From Stromatinia cepivora (lineage: Eukaryota > Ascomycota > Leotiomycetes > Helotiales > Sclerotiniaceae): a stretch of DNA of 64,000 nucleotides. Where the stretch lies: positions 806,001-870,000 of the forward strand of contig RCTD01000023.1 in the NCBI GenBank assembly GCA_014898415.1. Reading direction: 5' to 3'. This document shows positions 33,536-45,500 of the stretch, piece by piece. The notes below the pieces were generated by a model. That model did no database searches, was not told the origin of the DNA, and worked only from the letters and a program-made list of their open reading frames with translations. Made by a program: the position numbers and the translations under genes. Position 1 is the first letter of the stretch, and the number at the start of each line of letters is the position of its first letter.

Positions 33536-34576
33536 TCATGCCTTCTTTGATCTTTTAACAGGCTCATCATCGCTAACAATATCCTCATCATCGTCCCCAC
33601 CCTCATCATCATCAGCCACGTCTCTGCTTCTCTTCAATCCCTTCATCTTTCTGGTCTGCAACTCCTTCAAATCTTGTTTACCAAGATGTATTCTACCCAT
33701 CTTATCACCAACGATATCCGTGCTGATGTTCTTCTTGGGCCTCTCTGCGCTTCCTCTTGCCCTTTTCATTGCCTCCTTCATTATGCTCTCATCCGCTTCC
33801 TTGACTCTGCCAACTCTGAAATCCATCCGTGGGCCCATTTCTTCAACCTCAACTCGTGGCAGTTTCTGGCCACTCTTCTTAGTCCGTATCAAGTATACTC
33901 GTAAATGAATCTTTGGCTTTTCCTCCTCTCCATCTACACTATCCCTGGCTGATATTGACACAATATATTGAAGACCCTCAACATCCACTTTATCGGCAGG
34001 CTCTCCCTTGAAGAAGTCGAGGAACATTGACTTCGCAAGGGTGTATTCGTCGGAAACGGGATTTTCAAATGGAGTACCGGAGAACAAAATCATAGGCTTC
34101 AATCCAACAGCGCACTTCTTGTTCTTGAATTGGCTCAAAGTCCTGAACGAATCCGCATCAAGATTCAACTCCAACAAATCCAAAACCTTATAATCAAACA
34201 TTCTGCAGAAAGTAATCGAATGTGGTCGTTTCTTAGATGAGGAACCAAAAACTAAAAGGGAAGCATCGTTTTTCTCCGAGAAAAACTCGAGGGAAGAAGG
34301 ATCGTCGAAAGGATGAATACTATTCTTCTTGGTGAACTTCTTTGCGAGGGGTAGATGGAGGGTATGGAGGTCTGTGAGACAGTCTTGAGTAGGTTGCGAA
34401 CAGGTGGTATAACGGAGGAAGAGGGCAGTTTTTGGATTCTCGACAGGCTTGGGTGCTTTTTTTGTGAGAGCGCGCTTGCTGCGAGCATTACGGGGTTTGC
34501 TGGAAGATTATGTTAATATAAAGAGTTCAATTGGAATTTTGAGGAGAATTGAAAGCGCTCACATTTGACGTAACAT
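33536..34576 (-). CDS. RPF2: Ribosome production factor 2 (Brix domain)
   Basis: Rpf2 acts with Rrs1 in the nucleolus to recruit the 5S RNP into 60S pre-ribosomes. Exon 1 is only 14 nt (34563-34576, MLRQI split) and exon 2 is 33536-34499; the 63-nt intron is phase 2. Total 325 aa. The Brix fold is evident: KPRNARSKRAL and KTALFLRYTTCSQPTQDCLTDL near the N-terminus, KKFTKKNSIHPFDDPSSLEFFSEKND, then DASLLVFGSSSKKRPHSIT, MFDYKVLDLLEL, and GLKPMILFSGTPFEN. Exon 2 continues to DFRVGRVKEAD and a basic KQDLKELQTRKMKGLKR strip, then an acidic DDDED tail before the Lys-rich terminus. The very short first exon is easy to miss but restores the family N-terminus. Confidence 0.95.
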
Positions 34577-35054
34577 GATGAATCGATATTAGGTGGTATT
34601 ATGCGGTTGTTTGAAGGAGATGAAGATATCAACAAATGCCTTCTTTACTTCTCCAAGCTCGAACTTTTTTTTTGCGATACCCGATAATAGATAAAGCATT
34701 AGCGCCGAATTTATTCCATGAGGCAAGAACTATTTATGCCTGAATCTCACATGCAAAAGGCACCCTGCGGACCTGAGCGGACGCTAAGGAATCCCCTGTC
34801 TTGAAGTCTGTGGGGTAGCGAATGTCCCAATTCATGTTCATCCATAAACAATGCCGAGCTTCATTCCTGAGTTTACTTTTTGCTTCATTTACTTTGTTTC
34901 TTTGATACAATATCTGCGACTTGAACACAGGATTGAATAGCTACAGATGAAGATACGAAGATAGTGTTTCACATTTTTTTCTTTCTTCTCTTTCAGGAAA
35001 TTGCTGGATTTGGAAGACTACATAAGTTGCCGAGGTTCATTTCAGACCGACAAG
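34577..35054. other. Divergent spacer between RPF2 and the peroxisomal membrane protein gene
   Basis: Shared upstream region with pyrimidine-rich tracts at about 34970-35000 next to the plus-strand gene. No gene or repeat is visible. Confidence 0.5.
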
Positions 35055-35915
35055 ATGGAAGAGGGAAGGATTGCTATCATAAAGGTATACATCCACCATT
35101 ATTGTCCTGATTGTCGCGGTATGCTGATGCAAATATAGACAGCACTCGAGCGCTTTATTCTCGATCCCAAAAATGCGGAATATCTTGCCATCCTCAAAGC
35201 TGCTCGCAGCGGCGCTGTCTACGGTGCAAAAGTCAGGTTTCCTCATGCATTGGTGTAGGTTCCCCTTTTCTGTTTCGCCTCCGCCACTTGAGGTGCATTA
35301 CTGATTTGATATTCTAGTATGATGTTTTTATTTAGATCTGGTACCGTCCGTGAAAAGATAGGGCTGATACTCCGCGCAACTCGAACACATGCGCAAAATC
35401 TTGCGAAATATGCTACAATATATAAGACTACGATGCTGGCTTTGAAATACGCGGGAGGAAAGGAGGGGAAGGAAGGAAAGTGGGATACCTTCCTGGCAGG
35501 ATTGTTAGGTGGATATGTGGTATTTGGGAGGAGGTCGAAGAAAGGTCATGTTAGTAGTGTTAGTAAACAGATTGTGATATTTGGTATGTTTTTCCTTACG
35601 TTTGAGCCTCCAGTAGTCTACAATGAGAGATATACTAATTCAAGGCCGCACACAGTATTCACACGAGTATGCTTGTCGCTAGCACAACTGGCAGTCCTTC
35701 CTTCAGCAGGAATTATCCGTAACAAAGAGCTTTCCGATAGAATATCGAACGACGCATGGCCAGTATTTGCAGCGCTGAGCTGGGGAAGTGTTATGTGGCT
35801 ATTCAGATGGTATCCTGAGACGGTGCAGAGTGGGTTGAGGAGTAGTATGGATTATATTTATGTGCAGAGTGATCATTGGGATAGTTTAAGGAACTTTATT
35901 GTGCATAGTAAATAA
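35055..35915 (+). CDS. Peroxisomal membrane protein, PMP24/PXMP4-like (Tim17 superfamily)
   Basis: Four exons, 35055-35084, 35139-35254, 35318-35583 and 35656-35915, give 223 aa with all phases consistent. The sequence follows the PXMP4/PMP24 pattern: ALERFILDPKNAEYLAILKAARSGAVYGAKVRFPHALVM at the start, then MMFLFRSGTVREKI, TRTHAQNLAKYATIYKTTM, the Gly-rich Tim17-type AGLLGGYVVFGRRSK, and FTRVCLSLAQLAVL, ending WLFRWYPETVQSGLRSSMDYIY. Four hydrophobic stretches fit a polytopic peroxisomal membrane protein; its transport role is not established. The ATG at 35055 gives the first possible start, and exon 1 contributes ten residues. Confidence 0.88.
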
Positions 35916-36812
35916 GGGAAGTCCGGGAAGATAAAGGCGTGGATATCTGCAAACGACGAATAATGCCGTTTGGTAATGGCTAGAGGCTGAGAAGGATTCA
36001 CGGAAGCGCATAAGATATGGTTTTGGGACGGGGTATAGATTGGAGATCATATGCTTGCATATCAACGCCTGATATTCGCGGGAGGCATACCTGGTGTAGA
36101 ATTAGAACATCTTGCGGGTTATAGTCCCAAATATAATGAATGATATATTAATCATTGCAAAATAAGTTTGCGACACGGAACGAAGATATTCAGCTGCAAT
36201 ATAGTTCAGCTTACTCTCTTCTTTCCGTGCCTTAGACAAGTTTACAATATTTCAACCACATCCCGTCACTATCCAAAAATAGCATCCATTGTAGAAGAAG
36301 TGTGTTTGTTTAGAAAGGAGGTCATATGATATATTGATTGGTTGAAGGACTATTAGATTAGACCTCTACTAGAATGATTCTTTGTCTTCCTACCAGCAAG
36401 AAATTAGGCTTTGTAAAACTACTATAATCACATCATAAATCCGATGGAAATATAACAAACATATCGTTAACTAAAGAGGCTTTGATATAACGTAACGAAG
36501 ATAAGGTAGCTCATGGTGGTCTTGGCTGATTAGATTGGGGATCTGGGGCCAAGTACCGAGAGTTCCAAATTGGGGAAGCTGAATAGTAAGCTTCATCAAC
36601 ATATTGACAAAGACGATTTCTAGAACTCTACCTAATACTGTCCTCAATAAATAAATTTCTCAATTCTAGCCTTTTTCTCTTTCAACTATTAGCCGCTATT
36701 GAGCTTTGTGATTATTCAAAAGCAATGCACATCTCTAATTGAGACGATTTCGCATATGGTATCGGCGTTGTTCTGAACTCCAAGACCCACTGAAACTCCC
36801 GCACGCTCAGAT
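35916..36812. other. Spacer upstream of DPP IV
   Basis: 3' flank of the peroxisomal gene and promoter and leader of DPP IV. I see no gene or repeat. Confidence 0.5.
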
Positions 36813-39629
36813 ATGGCTGGGCACACCGAAGAGAACGCACAGCTCCTGTCAACAGAGCAGGAATCTGTTTCGCGAAATTCATCGGATTCTTTAGCCTCGA
36901 CTGCTTCGACTACAAGTCTGGTTTTCGAACGCATCGGCGAACGTGTAGCTGCGAATCGGTCAGAGAAACCGACGATGGTGACACCTAAGTTTCCTCCTCG
37001 AGGGGAGATGGCGTATACGGACGATGAGCATACGCAGATACATTTAGATGAGGAGGAAGAGAAGGACTACGATTTAGAGGATGGCGCGTTTCTTACAAAC
37101 GGGGCGACGAATAAATCGGTCGATAAGAAATTGAGAAAGCTGATATGGATTATTGGGGGAGTGTTTATTGGAGCCTGGGTGCTGGCCCTGTTCATATTCT
37201 TGGGAAAACAGGCGTACAAACATTCATCGGAAATTCCTCACGATCCACAGGCGACATCTTCGAGAGGTAGCGGGAAGAAGGTCACAATGGATCAGGTTAT
37301 GGGCGGTCAATGGAGAGCGACTAAACATAGCATAAGTTGGATTGGAGGAGCCAACGGGGAGGATGGGTTGCTACTCGAGCAAGGTTCGTCTGGAAAGGAT
37401 TATTTGATTGTGGAAGACGTCAGAACCCAAAGCCCGGAGACTGTAGGGACCTTAGACAGGATGACTTTGATGAAGGATGGATATTTCGAAGTTGCAGGTA
37501 GAAGTTTGTACCCAAGCAAAGTATATCCGAGTAAGGATTTGAAGAAAGTCCTGGTGGCGACGGACGTCCAGTCAAACTGGAGACATTCCTTTTATGCGAA
37601 ATATTGGATCTTCGATGTCGAATCCCAAACTGCGGAACCATTAGATCCGGTGAATCTAGATGGGCGAGTTCAATTGGCAAGCTGGAGTCCAAAGAGTGAT
37701 GCCATCGTTTTCACTCGAGATAATAATATGTATCTTCGAAAACTATCGTCACCAACTGTCATCCAAATAACCACCGATGGTGGCCCGGAATTCTTCTATG
37801 GTGTACCTGATTGGGTATATGAGGAAGAGGTTTTTGCTGGAGCCAGTGCAACATGGTGGGACGACAGTGGCAAATATATTGCATTCCTCCGTACAAATGA
37901 ATCCGAAGTACCTGAGTATCCAATTCAATACTTCGTTTCAAGACCTAGTGGGAAGGAACCTTTGCCAGGAGAGGAGAATTATCCAGAAGTCAGAGAAATC
38001 AAATACCCCAAAGCCGGTGCTCCAAATCCTACTGTCGATCTTTTGTTTTATGAGATTCCCAAAGCAGAAGTATTCGAAGTCAAAATTGCAGGTGGCTTTG
38101 AGCCAAAGAACTTGTTGATTACAGAGGTAGTTTGGGCTGGCTCGACAGGTAAAGCTTTGATTCGTGAGACGAACAGAGAAAGTGATATCTTGCGAGTTGT
38201 TCTCGTTGACGTTGTGGCTCGAGAAGGAAAGACAGTACGATATACAGATATCAAAAAGCTCGATGGTGGATGGTTCGAAGTCTCCGAGGACACTCGCTAT
38301 ATTCCTGCAGATCCTGCAAACGGACGTCCCCACGACGGATACATTGACACCATCATCCACGAAAACTATGATCATTTAGGATATTTCACGCCAATGGATA
38401 ATCCTGAGCCCATACTTCTCACCTCTGGAAACTGGGAAGTGGTACAGGCGCCTTCTGCCGTTGATCTCAAGAAAAATCTTGTCTATTTTGTTTCTACTAA
38501 GGAGTCACCAATTACAAGACAAGTATACAGCGTCAAATTAGATGGTACGGATATGAAAGCGATCACAGATACTTCGACGGAAGGTTATTATGGAGCCTCA
38601 TTTTCTAAAGGAGCTGGATACGTACTCCTTAACTACAATGGTCCAGGTATTCCGTGGCAAAAGGTTATCAGCACTCCCAGCAATGATGACCATTATACAC
38701 ATACCATTGAGGAGAACAAAGAGTTGGCTGACATGGCAAAGAAACACGACTTGCCTATTCTGATCTACCAGACTGTTACAATTGACGGATTTGAGTTGCA
38801 AGTTGTGGAGCGTCGACCACCTCATTTCAACCCAAAGAAGAAGTATCCCGTATTGTTCTACCTTTATGGTGGCCCAGGATCTCAGACTGTTAGCAAGAGC
38901 TTCGGTGTTGACTTCGAATCCTACATTGCCTCAAACCTTGGATACATTGTCGTAACCGTTGATGGCCGTGGCACAGGATTCATCGGAAGAAAAGCCCGAA
39001 CCATTATTCGTGGGAACATTGGTCACTACGAAGCACGTGATCAGATTGAAACTGCTAAAATTTGGGCTAGCAAAAAGTACGTTGATGCATCAAGAATGGC
39101 TATCTGGGGATGGTCATATGGTGGTTTTATGACATTGAAGACCCTAGAAGAAGACGCTGGAGAGACATTTTCTTATGGTATGGCTGTTGCGCCCGTCACC
39201 GATTGGCGATTCTACGATTCTATTTATACCGAACGATACATGCATACACCTCAACACAATCCTGGTGGATATGACAATACCAGCATTAGCAATGTGGAGG
39301 CACTCTCCAAGAATGTCCGATTCTTGGTCATGCACGGTGTCGCGGATGATAATGTGCATATGCAAAATACCCTCACTTTATTGGACAAACTCGATCTTGC
39401 TGGGGTTGAAAATTATGATGTACATGTTTTCCCGGATAGCGATCATTCTATTTATTTTCATAATGCGAACAGAATTGTTTATGATAGTAAGTCACTATTC
39501 GAATATCTTCATCTATGTAGGTACTAACTGTTCGCAGAACTTAATAACTGGCTTATTAATGCCTTCAATGGAGAATGGTTGCGTACTGCAAACGCTGTAC
39601 CTTTACAAATTGATGCAGCAAAAGTATGA
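36813..39629 (+). CDS. dapB: Dipeptidyl aminopeptidase, vacuolar membrane type (DPP IV family, S9B)
   Basis: This serine peptidase removes X-Pro or X-Ala dipeptides; DapB/Dap2-type enzymes sit in the vacuolar membrane and Ste13-type ones in the Golgi. Exons 36813-39486 and 39538-39629 (51-nt phase-1 intron) give 921 aa. An N-terminal cytosolic tail of about 108 residues precedes one signal-anchor helix ([21 protein letters not shown]), then the beta-propeller with [19 protein letters not shown] carrying the double-Glu motif that binds the substrate N-terminus. The hydrolase domain holds WGWSYGGFM (Ser768), HGVADDNVH (Asp845) and DSDHSIYF (His878), a complete triad. Exon 2 supplies [15 protein letters not shown]. 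Length and anchor favour DapB over secreted DPP IV; vacuole versus Golgi is not decided by sequence. Confidence 0.93.
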
Positions 39630-39983
39630 GATATCAAGTGAACCAAGATAGCGAATATGAGATGAGAATATCATAGGAGCAAGGCGTTCATCACGGATGG
39701 GCATATTTTTGAACATAGACACGATTATGGTTTCATCAGTGTTAAATTACTTTTCTAAGAAATATTACAATTTTTTATCTCCAGGGCCCATGCCTACAAT
39801 CTATCCTTTTTATGTTTCGCATGTTGTGATACCAAAACCTACAAACGCCTAGACAAGTAGAAAATAAAAAGAGGAAATGAAAATGGAAATGAGACCAGCT
39901 CACTAGGAACACAATTCACACGCATCCACACTCACCTCGTCACACATTTCGTCACTCAAGCATCAACTCCGAAGAGGACTAAA
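39630..39983. other. Spacer between convergent genes
   Basis: 3' flanks of DPP IV and of the minus-strand gene at 39984-41177. It includes an AATAAAAAGAGG at about 39863 that may act as a 3'-end signal. No gene is visible. Confidence 0.45.
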
Positions 39984-41177
39984 CTATCGAAGTTTCGGAA
40001 GCAACCTCAAACTTCGCTTAGATTTAATGGGTCGCACGCTCCGAAATTGCACATCATTGACAGTCTTCGGAGGTGTGACTTCGGAGCGGGGTCTCTGGTC
40101 CTCACGTTGTTGAAATTCTCGAATTCGTTCGCTCTCGAGTTTTTGACGCTCGCATTCTTGGCGCACTCGGACTCGCTCTTGGATCTGGTCCAGAGTCGTT
40201 CGTCGTTCGCGTTCCTGGACTCGCTGTTGTCTTGTGGGAATGCGGAGAGGTGTTGGAGCGGGAATTGGTCGCACATCGTAATGTGCGGGGATCTGAGCGA
40301 ATGTAACGGGGCTAAATGTCTCCGCCTGGGGTGAGGGCCCAGGAAGGAGATAATCTGAATGAACTGATGTGGCGGATGAGGGGATGGGCTTGGTGTTTTG
40401 AGGTTGGGCGGAAGCGGATGCCTCCGCCGGAATTTGGATTTTGAGTGACTCTGGTGTGGATGGCAATGCGACAGAAGACTCATGTTGAATTCTGCTTTGT
40501 CGATGGATGCCCTCTGGGACTAAAGAATTTGGTATTTCTATCGGTGCGAAATTCGCTTGAAGTGATGAAGCTCGCGTTGATGGTGCAGCCCCAAATCGGC
40601 TGTTTCGACGACGGTTGTTCCACGCTGATGGTGGCAAAGCGATCGTTGCTCGCTCTCGTCGTGATGTTTTCGCTGGTGTAAATCTCGGAGGTCGTTGGTA
40701 AACAGGAGCAGGTCTTTGGTAAGCACGTGCAGGCCTTTGCTTCACGCCAGCCACCAAACACAACGGAAGTCCGTTTCGTTGACTTGGTAAACCTTGTCGA
40801 TTCCTCAGTTCCGCGCTGTGGCTTCGTGGGATGTGCTCGAAGAAGAATTCTTTGCTTTGTTTGAGAGCCAGGGTTTCAGAGTTCCAATTTGGAGGGGCCC
40901 CTGAGGGGGTGAGGTCCTTTGGTGCAATAGGGTGCCATTCTGGAATCCTCCAGCACAGGTCTTCTAGGATATCTCCGGTGAGAATGCGGGTAGGACTTGA
41001 TGGTCTTTCAGGGTTACTGCATGGAACGCAGGGGTTCATAGCGATGATCTTGGTGTCGTTAGTCTTGCATGGTTTGGTGTTCATGAAAGAGCCAGATTTT
41101 TCAGCGCATTTTTTGATTCGAGATGGAGCCGCATCCTTTGTGCAGATGGGGCAGAGAATAGAGACGATGCTACACAT
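39984..41177 (-). CDS. Unrecognised protein with an N-terminal cysteine cluster and charged C-terminus
   Basis: Single exon, 397 aa, no domain recognised. The N-terminal 55 residues hold eight cysteines in spaced pairs (LCPIC, KKC, KPC, NPCVPC) that could bind metal. Next comes a block WRIPEWHPIAPKDL that looks structured. The middle is Pro/Arg/Ser-rich with near-repeats RPARAYQRPAPVYQRPPRF. The C-terminal 90 residues form a charged helix rich in Arg, Glu and Gln (RQQRVQERERRTTLDQIQER), then a basic KSKRSLRLLPKLR end. The start at 41177 has no in-frame ATG close upstream. A 1.2-kb open frame with biased composition supports a real gene; function is unknown. It is divergent from the gene at 41901. 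Confidence 0.65.
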   Translation of the reverse strand: MCSIVSILCPICTKDAAPSRIKKCAEKSGSFMNTKPCKTNDTKIIAMNPCVPCSNPERPSSPTRILTGDILEDLCWRIPEWHPIAPKDLTPSGAPPNWNSETLALKQSKEFFFEHIPRSHSAELRNRQGLPSQRNGLPLCLVAGVKQRPARAYQRPAPVYQRPPRFTPAKTSRRERATIALPPSAWNNRRRNSRFGAAPSTRASSLQANFAPIEIPNSLVPEGIHRQSRIQHESSVALPSTPESLKIQIPAEASASAQPQNTKPIPSSATSVHSDYLLPGPSPQAETFSPVTFAQIPAHYDVRPIPAPTPLRIPTRQQRVQERERRTTLDQIQERVRVRQECERQKLESERIREFQQREDQRPRSEVTPPKTVNDVQFRSVRPIKSKRSLRLLPKLR

Positions 41178-41900
41178 GTTGGATTTGAGCTTCTCGGAAG
41201 CTTCGAGTTCTTCTATTGATAGTTGATGTAGGTGTCGTGTTGATTAGCAATAGCGGTTTTTGGTATGCGCACTGAAGGTTTGTTTTAAGTAAATCAGAAG
41301 AATGAAATCGAAATTGGCTGGAGCGGAACTAATAACGAGCGGAACGTGGACCTGTTCAAGTGGCAAAGCATTGTTCTGCCTTACAAACTGAGTAATTGTG
41401 AGGGTTATGATCATTCCTTTTTTTTTACGCTAAGTGCCTTTAAATTCAAGGACAAAGGATGGGTGTCCTTTCTTTGTTGTTAAGAGCGAAGTAACAAAGG
41501 ATTTACTTTCACAATCATTATTGTTGCTCTAAAATAGCACATCCTCTATATCTGGCACAAAGAAGGTCTTGATCTATCTTCAAATAATCAAATGCCTTTA
41601 TTACGAAGGCTACAAAGGATAGTTTAGGTATATAACTGAACAGCATTCTACTGAACAATCCAATTGTCAAGAACAATCGTCTCTACAGAACAGTACTTTT
41701 ATTACACACTCACAACTTCAACTTTCGTGTTCTAACTCAAACAACATTTGAAAAGTCTACCCTGGTGGTAACTCGCATACATTTAATTTCATTTAATTTC
41801 ATATAATACATAGGAAAGTAGGTAAGCCTAAAATCATCCCTAGCTAAAGAATATCAGGACTATTTTCCAACACACACCTCAATCACATCAATCACACAAA
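41178..41900. other. Divergent spacer, no feature seen
   Basis: Shared upstream region of the two flanking unrecognised genes. It has A/T-rich patches (CATTTAATTT repeated twice at about 41780-41800) but no gene. Confidence 0.45.
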
Positions 41901-42521
41901 ATGGCTTCAAACTTCTACACCACACAAAACAAAGACAGAAGAACACCACCATGTCACCGCACAGGCTGCATCACCTGCGATGAAGGATACATGACCTTCA
42001 TCCCTCCACCCCGCGACCCTCGTATCCTCCGCCAAGAATTCCGCCGTCGTCCCTTCAACGCCCCCAGACGTGCACCCCTCTACGACCTCGACTCCCTCAA
42101 CCACGCCGACATCGCCTCTCTACCTCCAGCCGTCCAGCCCGGTCAAGAAGAATACCCATTTCTCACAGATTTGCAACAAAAAAAACTAGCACGCGCTAGC
42201 GGGAAAAGGGGGGGTGATGGTGTTCCAGATGATGATGATGATGAAGGGTGGGGAACCATATTTTTGCATAGCTTTTTTTGGAGGGGGCTCGTGGCGTTAT
42301 TGGCTTGGTTTATTGGGTGGTTGAGCGTCTTCGCCGTGCCGATGAAATGCTTGTTTGATCTTGTTGGTGGTGGACCTTTCCTCCCGGTTTTTGCTGCCTG
42401 TTCGGTTTATTGGTATGTTACTAGTCCTGCGTTTGACTCGTTTTGGTTGGGGACGGCGGTTTTGGTCGCGGTTTTGGGTACTATAGGGATGACGGTAACG
42501 AAGCTTGTTTTAGGAAGGTAG
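41901..42521 (+). CDS. Unrecognised small membrane protein
   Basis: Single exon, 206 aa. The N-terminal part is polar and Pro/Arg-rich with a CHRTGCITCDEGYM cysteine motif at about residues 18-31 and a PPRDPRILRQEFRRRPFNAP strip. A short acidic run (DDDDDEGW, about 110-117) separates it from the C-terminal half, which has two or three membrane segments: FFWRGLVALLAWFIGWLSVFAVPM, a Pro/Gly turn with FLPVFAACSVYWYV, and FWLGTAVLVAVLGTIGMTV. The extreme C-terminus is KLVLGR. Topology suggests an N-out or N-in anchored protein with a cytosolic Cys motif. No family recognised. Confidence 0.65.
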   Translation: MASNFYTTQNKDRRTPPCHRTGCITCDEGYMTFIPPPRDPRILRQEFRRRPFNAPRRAPLYDLDSLNHADIASLPPAVQPGQEEYPFLTDLQQKKLARASGKRGGDGVPDDDDDEGWGTIFLHSFFWRGLVALLAWFIGWLSVFAVPMKCLFDLVGGGPFLPVFAACSVYWYVTSPAFDSFWLGTAVLVAVLGTIGMTVTKLVLGR

Positions 42522-45500
42522 GTAGGTGGGTAGGTAGGTAGGTTAGATGTTTCTTTTGTTTTTCCTTTACTCTTTTTCTTTTTTATAATATGTAATATTC
42601 CTTTTTATCATATTGAGATTTTTGGTATATATTATGTGTGTTGTGATTGTACAAATACTTGAGAAAAGACAACGTAGGTTGTGTGACATCTGTATATCTT
42701 GGAGATTTTATATTAGTTACCATGTTTCAGCCTATTCAGACACGCTCAAAAGTGCATGAAAGCTCCAAATCTGCCGTAAGTTGATCCGTCTCCCATGTTT
42801 TTCGTTCATACACGGGATATTATTTAACAAGGAGCTATTAGAATGAGAGGATATCGCTTCGGTTGTCTCATCATGTGAATTCCAGGTATCTCTCATTCTC
42901 TAGGCGAGATAGCAGTTGTGTGCCGAATGCATTTTCAGGTCAGTTTCTGGGCACTGGCACTTCGGTTGCAGGTTGGAACATTGCGGTGTCAGGCTAGCGA
43001 TGTCGCCCAACCGTCTCCTACTTGCTTGATATGCGGCTTTATGTTTGCCAGGCATAAAGTAACAGTGCGTAGGCGGGCATCTATAGTCTATAGTCCGAAT
43101 AGGCGCCTAGGCTAGTATTTGCTGATTCAACAGACTATCTTCTGTACCCATCATAATTCCCGGTTCAGAGTTGTTCATTTGACTAATCACATGCTTATCC
43201 CTGGCCCTGGAGAGACCTATCATACTGATTTGCTATCTTCATCTCAAACAATGAAGCGCTCTTGAGCTGCAAGTAGAAAATCTCGTTTACTGCTTCGGCT
43301 AATTGTTTGAAGGGTTTTGCAATTATGTGATATCTATTTACATTGGCAACATGTTACCAGTATCGTCATTACATTGGAACTTAAGACACTTATCTGACGG
43401 TAATGCTAATATTCACTTCTTTTGTGGGGAATGCCAAGTATTGATGGGAGGATGCTGCCTACACTGTTTAGCATGGAATATCTCATACGTTGTGGGAAGC
43501 GATAAATCTTTCACGTTCTAAGGGAACACATCACATCACTCAAGCCGCGGTAAATTATCAAGATAGGGGTGAATTATCGAGAAGCTGGCTAGGTTTGGGC
43601 TCAACTAATCTTGGGTGTGTTAGGCTTTACCGTAGTTCGTATCATTGGTCCAGTAGGCCAATGAATCGCCAAGACGTATTTAGTGAATGGGAAATTAACA
43701 GATTTATTCCATCGGAAAGGTGGTGCTAAATAAGTCATCATTAGCAAAAGTTCTCATATTTTGAACTTTTTCCCAAGACACAATCGAAATATAAGCCTTA
43801 CATCAACTTTTGGTTGCGTTCTAACTAGTTGATTGTCCTTTGGCAGACTTTTTTCACCTATCAGAAGCATACAAAGGTTTCTTCAAATAAAGCAGCTAGT
43901 GTTACCCATGGTTCCGAATGTGCTATATACTGATTCCAAAACCAGCTAATGTGTTCGAAATTATCATGTGTCAAAAATAGACAAGTTGCCAAGTAGTAAC
44001 GCAACTCAAAAGCAGGCTTCACCCTCCACCAAATTTCTCTACCAATTCCCAAAATTGAGGTCTACGATAGCAATGATGGAGAAGTAAATTTGTGTTCGTG
44101 AGTTGCTAGGGTGAAAATATTGGAAAATGTCTTTATAAATTTCTGCGTTCTCTGTTTTAACAGTGTAGTCTCGTCCGCAGTGACGAGAATGTCGGAGAAT
44201 AAAGTGATGGTAGACAAGTAGAGCTAGATCGTAAGGTTCGAGGATACTTAAAAGCCTGAAGCTCATATTTTTGAGCGGCAAGAGACGGGTGATGTGGTTT
44301 CAGATGACAATGTATCACGTATCGTCTGATCCATCTGTTCTTTCAAGGAGGTAATGATTTGCCACAAAATAATGACAGTAAATAGGTACCCGCAGGAAAC
44401 TAATTGAGATATATCGTCTCAAAGACACCAGCTAGGTGATCATAACTCTAAATTAGACAATGTAGTCTAGTTCTCTTTCCGCCATAGTTGATAGCAGGGT
44501 TATTGAAACCTTGGATCACCTGAGTTGAGGAAAAGTTTCTGAATCCATGGTCGCGACGAGGTATACATGCGATGAAGAAGTGTTCCATCCATCTGCTATG
44601 TTATATGCATGGCAGGAGTTTTAGATGGGAATCTTTGAAATATGCTAATGGTAAAGCGGGTATTGAATACATGAGATCTCTCACACCATCAGGGATTATA
44701 GCCAGACACCGAAGTTCCGTATCTAGTATTTTCTATTCATTGTTTTCTGGGATTTATAAGCGCCTTTTAATCACCTCGTCACTCTATCATCAAGATGGAA
44801 CTGACTGTTGGTTGTTATTTTCACTTTCATGAAGGTGATTCAACCTGGAGTTCGTAAGCTAGTTCGTGGAGATTATTTCGAAACATTATATAGTCTCCGA
44901 TTGCCTGCCTAAGACCGCTGAAAGTCTCAGATATACTCTAAACAATACAAGCATGACTGAGAAGAAGCATTCAAAGGCAGTGTTATATTATATGTTGGCA
45001 CACAGAAGCTGATTTCCAGCTCTTTTCCTTCACAATTCGGTGTGCGACATGATCGCCGCTCTTTCTAATATTAACTTGAGTCTTGCAAAGTATGATTAGG
45101 TCTTTCTAAGACGACTTCACTCTATTATTTAGCGAAGATTTATTGGTTTAGACCCCAGCGGACCTTCGTAGTAAACTCCAATGGATCTATGGCTTCTTGA
45201 GGGAGGTTCTGCTTCTACCCAGTGGCATACCTACGTGCATAAATGCATTTTTAACTTCAACGGCGGCAACGGCGAACATGTGCAAGCTGCTAAGCACTAA
45301 GCTTTACTGTGGGTATAACAACTGTGAGAAGCCTCCGGTCGGCCTATCAGATTTTCTCATGATTAGCAGCTCGAATTACTAGTCGAGATAAAAAACGACT
45401 ATTATATCTATTAATTCCTTTTGGATAAAAATCTGGCAAGCAAATACTGAGCAATGCTCGCCAGAATATGACAGTGAACACAAATTCTCAAACGATCTTA

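Noticed and set aside
44572..44832. 86-codon open frame in the gene-poor desert
   Set aside because: Unremarkable composition, no splice sites in register, no recognisable similarity.
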